Source: Elusimicrobiota bacterium (lineage in GTDB: Bacteria; Elusimicrobiota; Elusimicrobia; UBA1565; UBA9628). Taken from it: a stretch of DNA of 25,950 nt. The notes under the pieces are model-generated. The model worked only from the letters and a program-made list of their open reading frames with translations, was not told where the DNA came from and made no database searches. The DNA is taken from contig JACQBB010000180.1 in assembly GCA_016194625.1 (NCBI GenBank), positions 1-25,950 on the forward strand, read 5' to 3'. Below are positions 1 through 7,284 of this stretch, piece after piece; within the stretch, counting starts at the first letter, position 1, and every line of letters begins with the position of its first letter. Both the position numbers and the translations under genes were made by a program.

Positions 1-16
1 ATAATGGTTACATTAT
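1..16. promoter_or_regulatory. Perfect inverted repeat, candidate Rrf2 autoregulatory operator
   Basis: The sequence ATAATGGTTACATTAT is a perfect 6-bp inverted repeat (ATAATG / CATTAT) around a GTTA spacer. It is AT-rich in a very GC-rich background and runs into the start codon of the Rrf2 gene (ATG at 15-17). Related TTACAT/TGTAA words recur upstream of the next redox genes. Rrf2 regulators commonly repress their own promoters; binding here is inference. The window begins at base 1, so more of the site or promoter may lie outside. Confidence 0.5.
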
Positions 17-434
17 GGCGGCCAACTCCCGGTTCGCGGTCGCGGTCCACGCGCTGGCGCTCCTCGCCTGGCACGGCGAGGACTGCCACAACTCGCGCGA
101 GATCGCGGGCTCGGTCGCGACGAACCCCGTCGTCATCCGCCGCCTGCTCGCGCAGCTGGCGCGCGCGGGCATCGTGGAGTCCACGCACGGCGCGAAGGGC
201 GGCTTCCGCCTGTCGCGCCCGGCCGCGAAGGTCTCGCTGTACGACGTCTACCGCGCCGTGGAGGAGGGCGGGTTCTTCGCCCTGCCGGAGAAGAAGAACG
301 ACAAGTGCCCCGTCGCCTGCCGCATGAAGGAGATCCTGGACGGCGTGTTCGCGCGCGTGGAATCCAAGGTGACCCCGGAGCTCAAGCGCGCGACGCTGGC
401 CGACGTGGTGCGCCGCTTGCCGGGACGGGCCTGA
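15..434 (+). CDS. Rrf2 family transcriptional regulator
   Basis: A 139-residue protein, the usual length for Rrf2 regulators. The N-terminal half is a winged helix: a recognition-helix region around residues 27-50 (NSREIAGSVATNPVVIRRLL) is followed by the wing GAKGGFRLSR at about 59-68, which is highly typical of the family. Cysteines are at 24, 98 and 102. The CPVAC element does not match the three-cysteine spacing of Fe-S members such as IscR. It looks more like the CPVG-type thiol motif of YwnA-like members, so thiol or electrophile sensing is more likely than an Fe-S cluster (inference). The ATG at 15 sits inside the palindrome at 1-16. An ORF from 4 is in another frame and is discarded. 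It heads a cluster of flavin/NAD(P)H oxidoreductases, which suggests it controls them. Confidence 0.9.
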   Translation: MAANSRFAVAVHALALLAWHGEDCHNSREIAGSVATNPVVIRRLLAQLARAGIVESTHGAKGGFRLSRPAAKVSLYDVYRAVEEGGFFALPEKKNDKCPVACRMKEILDGVFARVESKVTPELKRATLADVVRRLPGRA

Positions 435-446
435 TTTTTTCGTTCC

Positions 447-465
447 ATAATTGTAACTGAGGAGG
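447..465 (+). promoter_or_regulatory. Candidate Rrf2 operator half plus strong Shine-Dalgarno before the nitroreductase
   Basis: ATAATTGTAAC (447-457) matches the reverse complement of the operator at 1-16 (ATAATGTAACC...) apart from one inserted T. It is followed by GGAGG (461-465), 6 nt before the ATG at 472. The site lies in the 37-nt gap between the regulator and the nitroreductase. Its use as an Rrf2 operator is inference from the repeated word. Confidence 0.4.
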
Positions 466-471
466 TTTCAT

Positions 472-1012
472 ATGTCCGTGACCGCACCCGCCGCCCACGC
501 CGCGACCACCCCTGCAGCCGTGGAAGTTCTTCGTCGTCGAGGACCCGGCGCTGCGCGCCCAGCTCAAGCCCGCCTCCTGGGACCAGCCCCAGATCGTCGA
601 CGCGGACAAGCTCGTCGTCTTCGCGGTGAAGAAGGACTTCGGCGCCGCAGACGTGGAGCGCTTCGTCGAGCGCATCTCCGAGGTGCGCCGCCTGCCGACG
701 CTCGCGCTCGAGGGCTACAAGAAGATGATGCTGGCCTCCGCCGCCCTCCCTCCCGAGCGCGTCGAGGCCTGGCTGATCCGCCAGGTGTACATCGCGCTGG
801 GCGTGTTCCTGACCTCGGCCGCGGCGCTGGGCGTGGACGCCTGCCCGATGGAGGGCTTCGACAAGGACCGCTACGACGAGCTCCTCGGCCTGCACGCGAA
901 GGGCTACAAGTCCGTCGTCCTCGCGGCGGCCGGCTACCGCGCCGCGGACGACGCCTACGCGGCGCAGAAGAAGGTGCGCTTCCCCAAGGAGGAGGTCGTC
1001 GCCCGGCTCTGA
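472..1012 (+). pseudogene. Nitroreductase family protein, N-terminal part deleted and frame-shifted
   Basis: From base 512 a frame reads LQPWKFFVVEDPALRAQLK and runs to the stop at 1010-1012. This is the core and C-terminus of an NfsB/NAD(P)H-dependent nitroreductase that reduces nitro-aromatics or quinones with FMN. The only good start, ATG 472 behind a GGAGG site, is in a different frame and reads just MSVTAPAAHAATTP before the join. The family's first 40-50 residues (the arginine-rich FMN-binding segment and the LAPSSFG stretch before LQPW) are missing. In the correct frame a TGA at 479-481 blocks any upstream start. I infer a deletion of about 100 bp of length 3n+2 near 485-512. A shortened product from 626 would lack the FMN site. 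The intact ribosome site and uneroded remainder suggest a very recent mutation or an assembly error. Confidence 0.8.
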
Positions 1013-1018
1013 CGGACC

Positions 1019-1054
1019 GGCCGGCGGCGCCTCCCCCGCGCCGCCGGCCTTTTT
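1019..1054 (+). terminator. Rho-independent terminator after the nitroreductase
   Basis: A perfect 12-bp stem (GGCCGGCGGCGC at 1019-1030 with its complement at 1038-1049) around a 7-nt loop is followed directly by TTTTT (1050-1054). It starts 6 nt after the nitroreductase stop, so the downstream flavodoxin-like gene probably has its own promoter. Confidence 0.85.
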
Positions 1055-1060
1055 ACCGGA

Positions 1061-1085
1061 TACATCTGTAACATCGCTGATTACA
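1061..1085. promoter_or_regulatory. AT-rich operator-like region upstream of the flavodoxin-like gene
   Basis: Between the terminator and the gene at 1103 lies TACATCTGTAAC...GATTACATATAAA. It contains TGTAA (1067-1071) and TTACA (1081-1085) as inverted arms 9 nt apart, plus a TACA-TC-TGTA inverted repeat at 1061-1070. The words match those of the two candidate Rrf2 sites upstream, so this gene may belong to the same regulon. An AAAGGAG ribosome site follows at about 1090-1096. Confidence 0.4.
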
Positions 1086-1102
1086 TATAAAGGAGAAGAA
1101 CC

Positions 1103-1678
1103 ATGAACACCGTCATCGTCTACCACAGCGGCTACGGCCACACCAAGGCCGTCGCCGAGGCCGTCGCGAAGGGCGCCGCGGCCTTCCCCGGCGCCGCCGC
1201 CGTGCTGATGAGCGCCGCGGACCCCGACTGGGACGCGCTGGCCGCCGCCGACGCCATCGTGTTCGGCACCCCCACCTACATGGGCTCGCCGTCCGCCGTC
1301 TTCAAGAAGTTCATGGAGGACAGCTCGAAGGCGTGGATGGAGCGGCGCTGGAAGGACAAGGTCGCCGCCGGCTTCACGATCTCGGCCAGCCAGAGCGGCG
1401 ACAAGCTCAACACGCTGACCTCGCTGGCGGTGTTCGCCGCCCAGCACGGGATGGTCTGGGTCGGCGGGGACCTGATGCCCGGCAACAACAGCTCGAAGGG
1501 CTCTCTCGACGACCTGAACCGGCTCGGCTCGTTCCTGGGGCTGATGGCGCAGGGCAACGCCGACCAGGGCGTCGAGGGGATCCACCCGTCCGACCTGCGC
1601 ACCGCGGAGTCGTTCGGCCGCCGCGTCGCCGAGTCCGCGGCGCGCTGGCAGGCCGGCGCCCTTGCGGCCGCGCGCTGA
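1103..1678 (+). CDS. WrbA-like flavodoxin-fold NAD(P)H:quinone oxidoreductase
   Basis: A 191-residue cytosolic flavodoxin-fold protein. The FMN phosphate-binding loop is HSGYGHTKAVAEAV (about residues 8-21), and the second flavin loop is FGTPTYMGSPSAVFKKFMEDSS (about 54-75). Both resemble WrbA (SMYGH, GTPTRFGNM) more than small electron-carrier flavodoxins. WrbA-type enzymes reduce quinones by two electrons and so avoid semiquinone cycling; activity here is inferred from the family. The start has a clear AAAGGAG site. It ends 19 nt before the zinc-independent quinone oxidoreductase gene, so the two are probably co-transcribed. A plain flavodoxin-family protein of other function is the main alternative. 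Confidence 0.85.
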   Translation: MNTVIVYHSGYGHTKAVAEAVAKGAAAFPGAAAVLMSAADPDWDALAAADAIVFGTPTYMGSPSAVFKKFMEDSSKAWMERRWKDKVAAGFTISASQSGDKLNTLTSLAVFAAQHGMVWVGGDLMPGNNSSKGSLDDLNRLGSFLGLMAQGNADQGVEGIHPSDLRTAESFGRRVAESAARWQAGALAAAR

Positions 1679-1697
1679 GAAACAATAAGGTGAGGGC

Positions 1698-2669
1698 ATG
1701 AAAGCCATCGTCGTCCGCGCGTTCGGAGGGCCCGAGGTCCTCCGCGTCGAGACCCTGCCCGACCCGGCCCCCGCCCAGGGCCGGGTCGTGGTCGCGCTGA
1801 AGGCCGTCGGCGTCAATCCCGTCGAGACCTACGTGCGCTCGGGCAAGTACCCGCGCGTGCCGCCGCTGCCGTGGGTCCCGGGGTCCGACGCCGCCGGCGT
1901 CGTCGAGGCCGTCAGCGCCGGCGTGGGCGGCGTGAAGGCCGGCGACCGCGTGTACCTGTACGCGTACGGCGCGGGCTCGCCCGGCGTCTACGCGGAGAAG
2001 GCGGCGGTGGAGCCGTGGCGCGCGTTCCCCCTGCCGGACGGCGTCAGCTTCGAGCAGGGCGCCGCAGTCGGCGTGCCGTACGGCACCGCGCACCGCGCGC
2101 TGTTCGGCCGCGCGGCGGCGAAGAAGGGCGAGACGGTCCTCATCCACGGCGCCAGCGGCGGCGTGGGCGTGGCGGCCGTCCAGCTGGCCCGCGCCGCGGG
2201 CCTGACGGTGTTCGGCACCGGCGGCGGCCCGGACGGCGCGGCCTTCGTGAAGTCCCTCGGCGCGCACCACGCGCTCGACCACCGCGCGCCCGGTTATCAG
2301 GACGAGATCTCGCGACTGACCGGAGGGAAGGGCGTCGACGTCATCGTCGAGATGCTCGCCAACGTGAACCTCCCCGCCGACCTGGCGCTGGCCGCGCCGC
2401 GCGGCCGGATCGTCGTGGTCGGCAGCCGCGGGCCGGTCGCCGTGGACCCGCGCGGAGTGATGATGAAGGACCTGGCGGTGCTGGGCATGACGATGAGCAA
2501 CGTGTCCGACGCCGACCGCGCGGCCATCCACGCCGAGCTGGGCCGCGGCCTGCGCGACGGCTCGCTGAAGCCCGTCATCGGCAGGAGCTTCCCCCTCGCC
2601 GACGCCGCGAAGGCGCACGCGGCCGTGATGGAGCCAGGCGCGCGCGGCAAGATCGTCCTCATCCCGTAA
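1698..2669 (+). CDS. NADPH:quinone oxidoreductase, zinc-independent MDR family
   Basis: A 323-residue medium-chain dehydrogenase/reductase of the zeta-crystallin/Qor type. The N-terminal GroES-like domain has the usual MKAIVVRAFGGPEVLRVETLPDP opening and the V.NPVETYVRSG segment. The Rossmann nucleotide-binding motif HGASGGVGVAAVQLA starts at residue 150. The cysteine/histidine zinc ligands of alcohol dehydrogenases are absent. The C-terminus ends normally with GKIVLIP. Predicted reaction: NADPH-dependent reduction of quinones or enones in the cytosol. It sits close behind the WrbA-like gene, with the GGTGAGGG stretch as a weak ribosome site. With the nitroreductase remnant it makes three flavin/NAD(P)H reductases behind one Rrf2 regulator. 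Confidence 0.9.
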   Translation: MKAIVVRAFGGPEVLRVETLPDPAPAQGRVVVALKAVGVNPVETYVRSGKYPRVPPLPWVPGSDAAGVVEAVSAGVGGVKAGDRVYLYAYGAGSPGVYAEKAAVEPWRAFPLPDGVSFEQGAAVGVPYGTAHRALFGRAAAKKGETVLIHGASGGVGVAAVQLARAAGLTVFGTGGGPDGAAFVKSLGAHHALDHRAPGYQDEISRLTGGKGVDVIVEMLANVNLPADLALAAPRGRIVVVGSRGPVAVDPRGVMMKDLAVLGMTMSNVSDADRAAIHAELGRGLRDGSLKPVIGRSFPLADAAKAHAAVMEPGARGKIVLIP

Positions 2670-2697
2670 GGGGCCCCGACCGCGGCCGCGGCGGTTC

Positions 2698-2706
2698 TGC
2701 TAGAAT
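2698..2706 (+). promoter_or_regulatory. Extended -10 promoter element, leaderless start of rsgA
   Basis: TGCTAGAAT is an extended -10 box ending 6 nt before the ATG at 2713. Transcription starting the usual 6-7 nt downstream would begin at or next to the start codon. No Shine-Dalgarno sequence is present. The same TGnTAGAAT spacing occurs at 12022 and 21806. Confidence 0.6.
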
Positions 2707-2712
2707 CGCCCG

Positions 2713-3741
2713 ATGCCTTCCCTCGAGGATTGGGGCTGGGACGCGCGCTGGGCCGCGGAGTTCGCCGCGGGCCCCGGGCGCGGCGTCGTCCCGGCGCGCG
2801 TGGTCTCCGAGCACCGCGGCGCGTACCGCCTCGTCGCCGCCGACGGCGAGCTCACCGCGCGGCTGCCGGGCGCCATGCGCCACAAGGCCGCCGCGCGCGC
2901 CGAGCTGCCCGCGGTCGGCGACTGGGTCGCCGTCGAGGCGGTCCCCGGCGAGCGCGCCGCCGTGGTGCGGCGCATCCTCCCCCGCCGCACGAAGCTCTCG
3001 CGGCGCGCCTCCGGCGAGGTCGAGGAGGAGCAGGTCATCGCGGCGAACCTGGACACGGTGTTCGTGACCACCGCGCTGAACGCGGACTTCAACGCGCGCC
3101 GCCTGGAGCGCTTCCTGACGGTGAGCCGCGAGAGCGGCGCCGAGCCGGTGATCCTCCTGAACAAGCTCGACGCCTGCCCGGACCCGGCGCCCTACCTGGC
3201 CGAGGCGAAGGCCGTCGCCGCCGGCGCCGCGATCGTCTGCATGAGCGCCAAGACCGGCGAGCGCCTCGCCGAGCTGGAGCCGTGGCTCTCGGCCGGCCGC
3301 ACCGTCGGCTTCGTCGGGACCTCGGGAGTGGGCAAGTCCACCTTGGTCAACCGCTTGCTCGGCGAGGAGCGCCTGGCCGTGCGCGAGACGCGCGCGCACG
3401 ACGAGCGCGGCAAGCACACGACCACGCGGCGCGAGCTGTTCCGCCTGCCCGGCGGAGCCGTCCTCCTCGACACGCCCGGGATGCGCGAGATGCAGTTCTG
3501 GGAGGCCGAGCGCGGCCTGGCTCAGTCGTTCGAGGAGATCGACGCGCTGGCCGCGTCGTGCCGGTTCGGGGACTGCGCGCACGGCTCGGAGCCGGGCTGC
3601 GCGGTGAAGGCCGGCGTGGAGTCCGGCGCGGTGACGCCGGAGCGCCTGGAGGCCTGGCGCAAGCTGAGCAAGGAACTCGACGCACGGAGGGTCAAGGACA
3701 TGCGCAAGAACTGGAACAATCCGCCGAAGGGGTCCAAGTGA
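2713..3741 (+). CDS. rsgA: Ribosome small-subunit-dependent GTPase A (RsgA)
   Basis: A 342-residue circularly permuted GTPase that checks late 30S subunit maturation. An N-terminal OB-fold is followed by the permuted G motifs: NKLD (G4) at about 150, SAK (G5) near 177, GTSGVGKST (G1/P-loop) at 202-210 and DTPG (G3) at 253. The C-terminal zinc knuckle is C283, C288, H290, C296. All catalytic and zinc residues are present. The first 30 residues form a short extension (EDWGWDARW) typical of a long RsgA subfamily. The start follows an extended -10 with no ribosome site. The stop codon overlaps the GTG of the symporter gene (GTGA), implying translational coupling. Confidence 0.97.
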   Translation: MPSLEDWGWDARWAAEFAAGPGRGVVPARVVSEHRGAYRLVAADGELTARLPGAMRHKAAARAELPAVGDWVAVEAVPGERAAVVRRILPRRTKLSRRASGEVEEEQVIAANLDTVFVTTALNADFNARRLERFLTVSRESGAEPVILLNKLDACPDPAPYLAEAKAVAAGAAIVCMSAKTGERLAELEPWLSAGRTVGFVGTSGVGKSTLVNRLLGEERLAVRETRAHDERGKHTTTRRELFRLPGGAVLLDTPGMREMQFWEAERGLAQSFEEIDALAASCRFGDCAHGSEPGCAVKAGVESGAVTPERLEAWRKLSKELDARRVKDMRKNWNNPPKGSK

Positions 3742-5252
3742 CCGGCGGCCTGGGCTGGCTCGACACGACGGTCCTCCTCGTCTACTGCTGCACCCTCGGC
3801 GGCATCGGCTGGTGGGCCGCGCGCCGCAAGGCGCACACGACCGACGACTACTTCCTGGCCGGCCGGTCGATCCCGTGGATCATCACGACCGCCAGCTTCC
3901 TGGCGACCTGCATCTCCGCGCTGACCTTCGTCGGCACCCCCTCCGAGGGCTACGGCGCCGACTTCCGCTACATGTTCAGCAACGTGGGCGACATCGGCGC
4001 CGCGCTGTTCGTGGCGACCGTCCTGCTCCCGTTCTACCAGAGCCACAAGGTCACCTCGATCTACGAGGCCGTCGAGAAGAAGATGGGCCGCACGACGCGC
4101 CTGGCCTGCTCCGGCTACTTCATCCTGACGCGCACGCTCGCCTCGACCGTGCGCATCGTCGCGATCGCCAAGGTGCTGGAGGTCGTCAGCGGCGGGTCGC
4201 TGTCCTTCCCCGTGTGCGTGACCGCCACGGTGGTCGCGATCCTGCTCTACACGACCGCCGGCGGCGGACGCGCGATCGCCTGGACCGACACGATGCAGTT
4301 CTGCCTGCTCATCGGCGGCGCGGTGATCGCGCTGTTCTACATCGCGGCGCACGTGCCCGGAGGCTTCCCGGCCATCGTGGCGGAGGGCCGCCACGCGGTG
4401 AAGCCCGACGGGACGGTGTACAACAAGTTCAACTTCCTGGAGATGCTCAAGCCCGAGAACCTGAAGATGTTCTTCCTGATCGCCATCTGGGGCTTCTTCA
4501 ACTCGTCGGCGGCCTACGGCACCGACCAGGACATGGTCCAGCGCCTGCTCGCCTGCAACGACGAGAAGAAGGCGCGCCGGGCCATGATCGTCTCGGGACT
4601 CGTCTCGATCCCGATCTCCGGCCTGTTCCTGTTCATCGGCGTGGCGCTGTACGCCTACGCGCGCGTCCACCCGGAGCTGATCGCGGGCATGACCGACAAC
4701 GACCACATCTTCCCGCGCTTCATCCTGACGACCATGCCGCACGGCCTGCGCGGCCTGCTGCTGGCGGCGGTGGCGTCGGCGGCGATGGGCAGCTCCGACT
4801 CGGCGCTGGCGTCGCTGGCGACGGCGTTCACCGTGGACTTCTACAAGCCCTACTGGGGCAAGGACGAGACCGAGGCCTCGCTGGTGAAGGCCTCGAAGTT
4901 CTTCTTCGTCTGCTTCGGCGTCTTCTTCATCGTCTTCGCCCTGCTGATGCGCAACCTGGACAACCTGCTGTGGCTGGCCTTCCGCATGGTGGCCTACACC
5001 TACGGGCCCCTGCTCGGCACGGTCCTGGTCGCGACGCTCACGAACTGGAAGGTGGACGGACGCAAGGTGCTGGGCCTGATGCTGTCGTGCACGCTGCTCA
5101 CCTTCACGCTGGCGATGACCGCCAAGTACCAGGTGGACCACCACACGGCCTCGGCGTTCTGGACCCAGCTGCACTCCACCTACTGGCGGCTGTACGTGAT
5201 CTTCGGCGCGCTGGCCGTGCCGACCGGCTGCTGGATCCTGCGTGAGCGCTGA
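3738..5252 (+). CDS. Sodium:solute symporter (SSS family)
   Basis: A 504-residue inner-membrane transporter with many hydrophobic helices. The N-terminal signature DDYFLAGRSIPW (about residues 35-46), the SALTFVGTPSEGY region and the AAMGSSDSALASLATAF stretch are hallmarks of the SSS family (PutP, vSGLT, PanF). These proteins couple Na+ entry to uptake of sugars, amino acids or carboxylates; the substrate cannot be read from sequence. I chose GTG 3738, which overlaps the rsgA stop as GTGA, because the frame upstream is only an rsgA shadow and no good ATG precedes the first helix. Its 3' end overlaps the next gene by 11 nt, so the two are probably made together. Confidence 0.92.
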   Translation: MTGGLGWLDTTVLLVYCCTLGGIGWWAARRKAHTTDDYFLAGRSIPWIITTASFLATCISALTFVGTPSEGYGADFRYMFSNVGDIGAALFVATVLLPFYQSHKVTSIYEAVEKKMGRTTRLACSGYFILTRTLASTVRIVAIAKVLEVVSGGSLSFPVCVTATVVAILLYTTAGGGRAIAWTDTMQFCLLIGGAVIALFYIAAHVPGGFPAIVAEGRHAVKPDGTVYNKFNFLEMLKPENLKMFFLIAIWGFFNSSAAYGTDQDMVQRLLACNDEKKARRAMIVSGLVSIPISGLFLFIGVALYAYARVHPELIAGMTDNDHIFPRFILTTMPHGLRGLLLAAVASAAMGSSDSALASLATAFTVDFYKPYWGKDETEASLVKASKFFFVCFGVFFIVFALLMRNLDNLLWLAFRMVAYTYGPLLGTVLVATLTNWKVDGRKVLGLMLSCTLLTFTLAMTAKYQVDHHTASAFWTQLHSTYWRLYVIFGALAVPTGCWILRER

Positions 5253-5796
5253 GGCCGCCCAGGGCGCGCGCGAGGGCCTGGCGCTGTTCGCGCTGTGCTG
5301 GCTGCTCGCCCGCGTCGAGATCGAGATCGAGGGCCCGAGCGGCTGGGCCGTCACTTTGCCGACCTGGCGCTGGGAGCCCGAGTGGTTCCTGCGCCTGAGC
5401 AACGGCAAGGCGGTCACCGGCTACCACGTCTACCTGTCGCTGTTCCTGATCGGCATGTTCCATCTGCCGCTCGCGTTCGTCGGCTTCAGCCGCGAGCTGT
5501 GGGCGAAGTGCCTGTCGTGCTACCTGCTGACGACCGCGGCATGGGACCTGCAGTGGTTCGCGTGGAACCCCGCGTGGGGCCTGCGCCGGTTCATGACCAC
5601 GCCGGTGCCGTGGTTCCGCCGCAAGCTGCTCGCCTTCCCCGTCGATTACTACGCCGCGGTCGCGCTGTCGGGCCTGGCGACCTGGCTGATCTGGCGCCCG
5701 GGCGCGGAGCTGTGGCTGGCGCGGACCGCGACGGTGCTCGCCGCCAGCGTCCTGTCGCTGGCGGCCGCCGCGGCCCGACCGCCGCGGACGGAGTAG
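5242..5796 (+). CDS. Unnamed integral membrane protein coupled to the symporter gene
   Basis: A 184-residue protein I cannot assign to a family. It has about four or five hydrophobic segments (roughly residues 10-24, 61-82, 90-100, 134-150 and 160-178). A tryptophan-rich motif WDLQWFAWNPAWG lies at 101-113, with a following VPWF near 122-125, and looks like a conserved structural element. The GTG start lies inside the symporter gene (11-nt overlap), a typical arrangement for translational coupling. It could be an accessory subunit of the transporter, as small partner proteins are known for some SSS members. It does not resemble the short DUF4212-type or YhdT-type partners, however, so this is speculation. 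Confidence 0.75.
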   Translation: MSAEAAQGAREGLALFALCWLLARVEIEIEGPSGWAVTLPTWRWEPEWFLRLSNGKAVTGYHVYLSLFLIGMFHLPLAFVGFSRELWAKCLSCYLLTTAAWDLQWFAWNPAWGLRRFMTTPVPWFRRKLLAFPVDYYAAVALSGLATWLIWRPGAELWLARTATVLAASVLSLAAAAARPPRTE

Positions 5797-5806
5797 GGAT
5801 CCCCGC

Positions 5807-6613
5807 ATGCCGAAGCTCGCCGCGCTCCTGACGCTGCTGCTCCCGGTCTCCGCGGCCGCCCTGCCGATGGGCGTCACGAAAAGGAGCGCCCACAACTGGC
5901 GCGACAACATGGACGCCTCGCTCAACGAGACCAGCGGCAACTCGCAGACGCGGGCCCTGTCGGCCGGGAACCTCCTCGAGATCGCCGCCGGCTCGTGGGT
6001 GGGAGAACTGCACCTCGCCGTGCTCCAGAACAAGACCGCCGCGCAGATCACCTCCGAGCGTTACGACGCCTCCGAGAAGGTGCGCTACCATTGGCTCGAC
6101 GGCAACTACGTCTTCGAGAAGCTGGCCTGGCGGCGCGACTGGGCCGCGCAGCTGGCCCGGCGCGTGGACGCCTCGGCGGGCCTGGGCCGGCAGCTCTACC
6201 GCTCCAAGACCGACGAAGTCATCCTGGACGCGGGCGGCGGCCAGATCTTCCAGCGCTTCTACGGCCCGGGCCAGACGGACACGCGCGGCGCGACCTACAC
6301 GCTCTACGGCCGCTGGCACCACGACTTCCTGAAGGGAGCCTCCTTCCAGCAGGAGGCGGAGTACATCCACAACGTCACGGACGGCCGCGACGCGCACCTG
6401 AAGTTCGTCACCACGGTCAGCGCGCCGGTCTCCCGCCGCCTGTCCCTGCGGTTCAACTACGAGTTCGACCGGGCCGGCCTGGTGCCGGCGGGCACCCAGC
6501 GCGTGGACCGCACTTTGGGCGCGGGGATTTCCGTGGCCCTCGGCAACCTGGACTTCGCGGCCGACCCCGACCTCGACGCCGACACCGGCGAGATCACGCC
6601 CGCCGGGAACTAG
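5807..6613 (+). CDS. DUF481 family outer-membrane protein
   Basis: A 268-residue secreted protein. The signal peptide is MPKLAALLTLLLPVSAAA. The next segment, WRDNMDASLNETSGNSQTRALSAGN, is the family opening: a first beta strand with small and aromatic residues alternating and the characteristic NxxTxxLxAG element. Alternating hydrophobic strands follow to the end (for example LDGNYVFEKLAWRRDWA, SLRFNYEFDRAG). DUF481 proteins (YdiY-like, salt-stress-induced outer-membrane protein type) are predicted beta-barrels of uncertain function. The last residues (DPDLDADTGEITPAGN) form an acidic tail rather than a C-terminal aromatic strand, which is unusual for a barrel. The gene follows the membrane protein by 10 nt. 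Its stop is 3 nt from the stop of a convergent gene. Confidence 0.8.
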   Translation: MPKLAALLTLLLPVSAAALPMGVTKRSAHNWRDNMDASLNETSGNSQTRALSAGNLLEIAAGSWVGELHLAVLQNKTAAQITSERYDASEKVRYHWLDGNYVFEKLAWRRDWAAQLARRVDASAGLGRQLYRSKTDEVILDAGGGQIFQRFYGPGQTDTRGATYTLYGRWHHDFLKGASFQQEAEYIHNVTDGRDAHLKFVTTVSAPVSRRLSLRFNYEFDRAGLVPAGTQRVDRTLGAGISVALGNLDFAADPDLDADTGEITPAGN

Positions 6614-6616
6614 CCG

Positions 6617-7276
6617 CTACGGCGTGTTCGGGCAGCCGGCGTCCGACATCTGCTTCTTGGCGTCGTTCGCCCCCTTCACCGCGGCGCCGCAGGCCACGGA
6701 GCCGCCGATCGGGTTGACGACGATCGACCCGCAGAGCGCCTTCTCGGAGTCCCTGAAGGCGTCGTAGAGCTTGAGCGCGGCGTCGCACTTCTGCTGGAGC
6801 GCCTGCGACTGCTGCTGTTGCTGCTGCTCCTGGACGCGCTGGACCCACTGAGCCGCGGTCGTCAGGCATTGGTTGTAGTCGCCGGCCTGCCGCTGGCGGC
6901 AGTCCTCCGCCTCCGCCACGGTCCTGCGGAGGGTGTCGCGCTCGGCGCGCAGAGCCGGGCACTTGGGGTCGTCGGGCTTCTCGCACTGCTTGTTGACGCG
7001 CGGATTCTTGGAGTAGACCTTCCTCAGGTTGCAGAGCTGGGCGCTGCCCGGAGGGTACGGCTGGCAGGAAGCGGCCGCCATCTGACGGCCGTTCTCGTCC
7101 TGCGCGGCCTGGAGGCGGCGCAGGGAGGAATCGATGTCCCGGAGCTGCCAGTCGAGATCCTGGCTGCATTGGGCGGCCGTCACGCTGGGCGCGACGTTCC
7201 AGCCCCGGACGTCCGGGCACTGCTGGGCGGACGCGGCCGAGGCGAGGAGGAGGAGGAGGGCGTGGAGGGCGATCAT
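6617..7276 (-). CDS. Secreted cysteine-containing helical protein with a glutamine run
   Basis: A 219-residue protein of no recognised family. The signal peptide MIALHALLLLLASAASAQ is clear, and the mature chain begins QCPDVRGWN. At least ten cysteines are spread through the mature part (for example CEKPDDPKCPALRAERD and CGSIVVNPIGGSVACG), suggesting disulfides in the periplasm. The chain between them is charged and helical, with a polyglutamine patch (VQEQQQQQQSQALQQ) around residues 155-170. ATG 7276 is chosen for the signal peptide; upstream sequence in this frame is a shadow of neighbouring genes. It lies 8 nt downstream of another small secreted protein gene and shares with it a CEKP motif, a charged helix and a late cysteine, so they may be distant paralogues. 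Confidence 0.75.
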   Translation of the reverse strand: MIALHALLLLLASAASAQQCPDVRGWNVAPSVTAAQCSQDLDWQLRDIDSSLRRLQAAQDENGRQMAAASCQPYPPGSAQLCNLRKVYSKNPRVNKQCEKPDDPKCPALRAERDTLRRTVAEAEDCRQRQAGDYNQCLTTAAQWVQRVQEQQQQQQSQALQQKCDAALKLYDAFRDSEKALCGSIVVNPIGGSVACGAAVKGANDAKKQMSDAGCPNTP

Positions 7277-7284
7277 GGGGGCTC

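Noticed and set aside
626..1012. Treating the nitroreductase as a genuine short protein from ATG 626
   Set aside because: Well-conserved family sequence continues upstream to base 512 in the same frame without a start, and the true start signals are at 472, so the short form is a remnant.
2730..5252. An 840-codon frame joining an rsgA shadow to the sodium symporter
   Set aside because: The first 336 codons are an arginine-rich shadow of rsgA in another frame; the real gene starts at GTG 3738.
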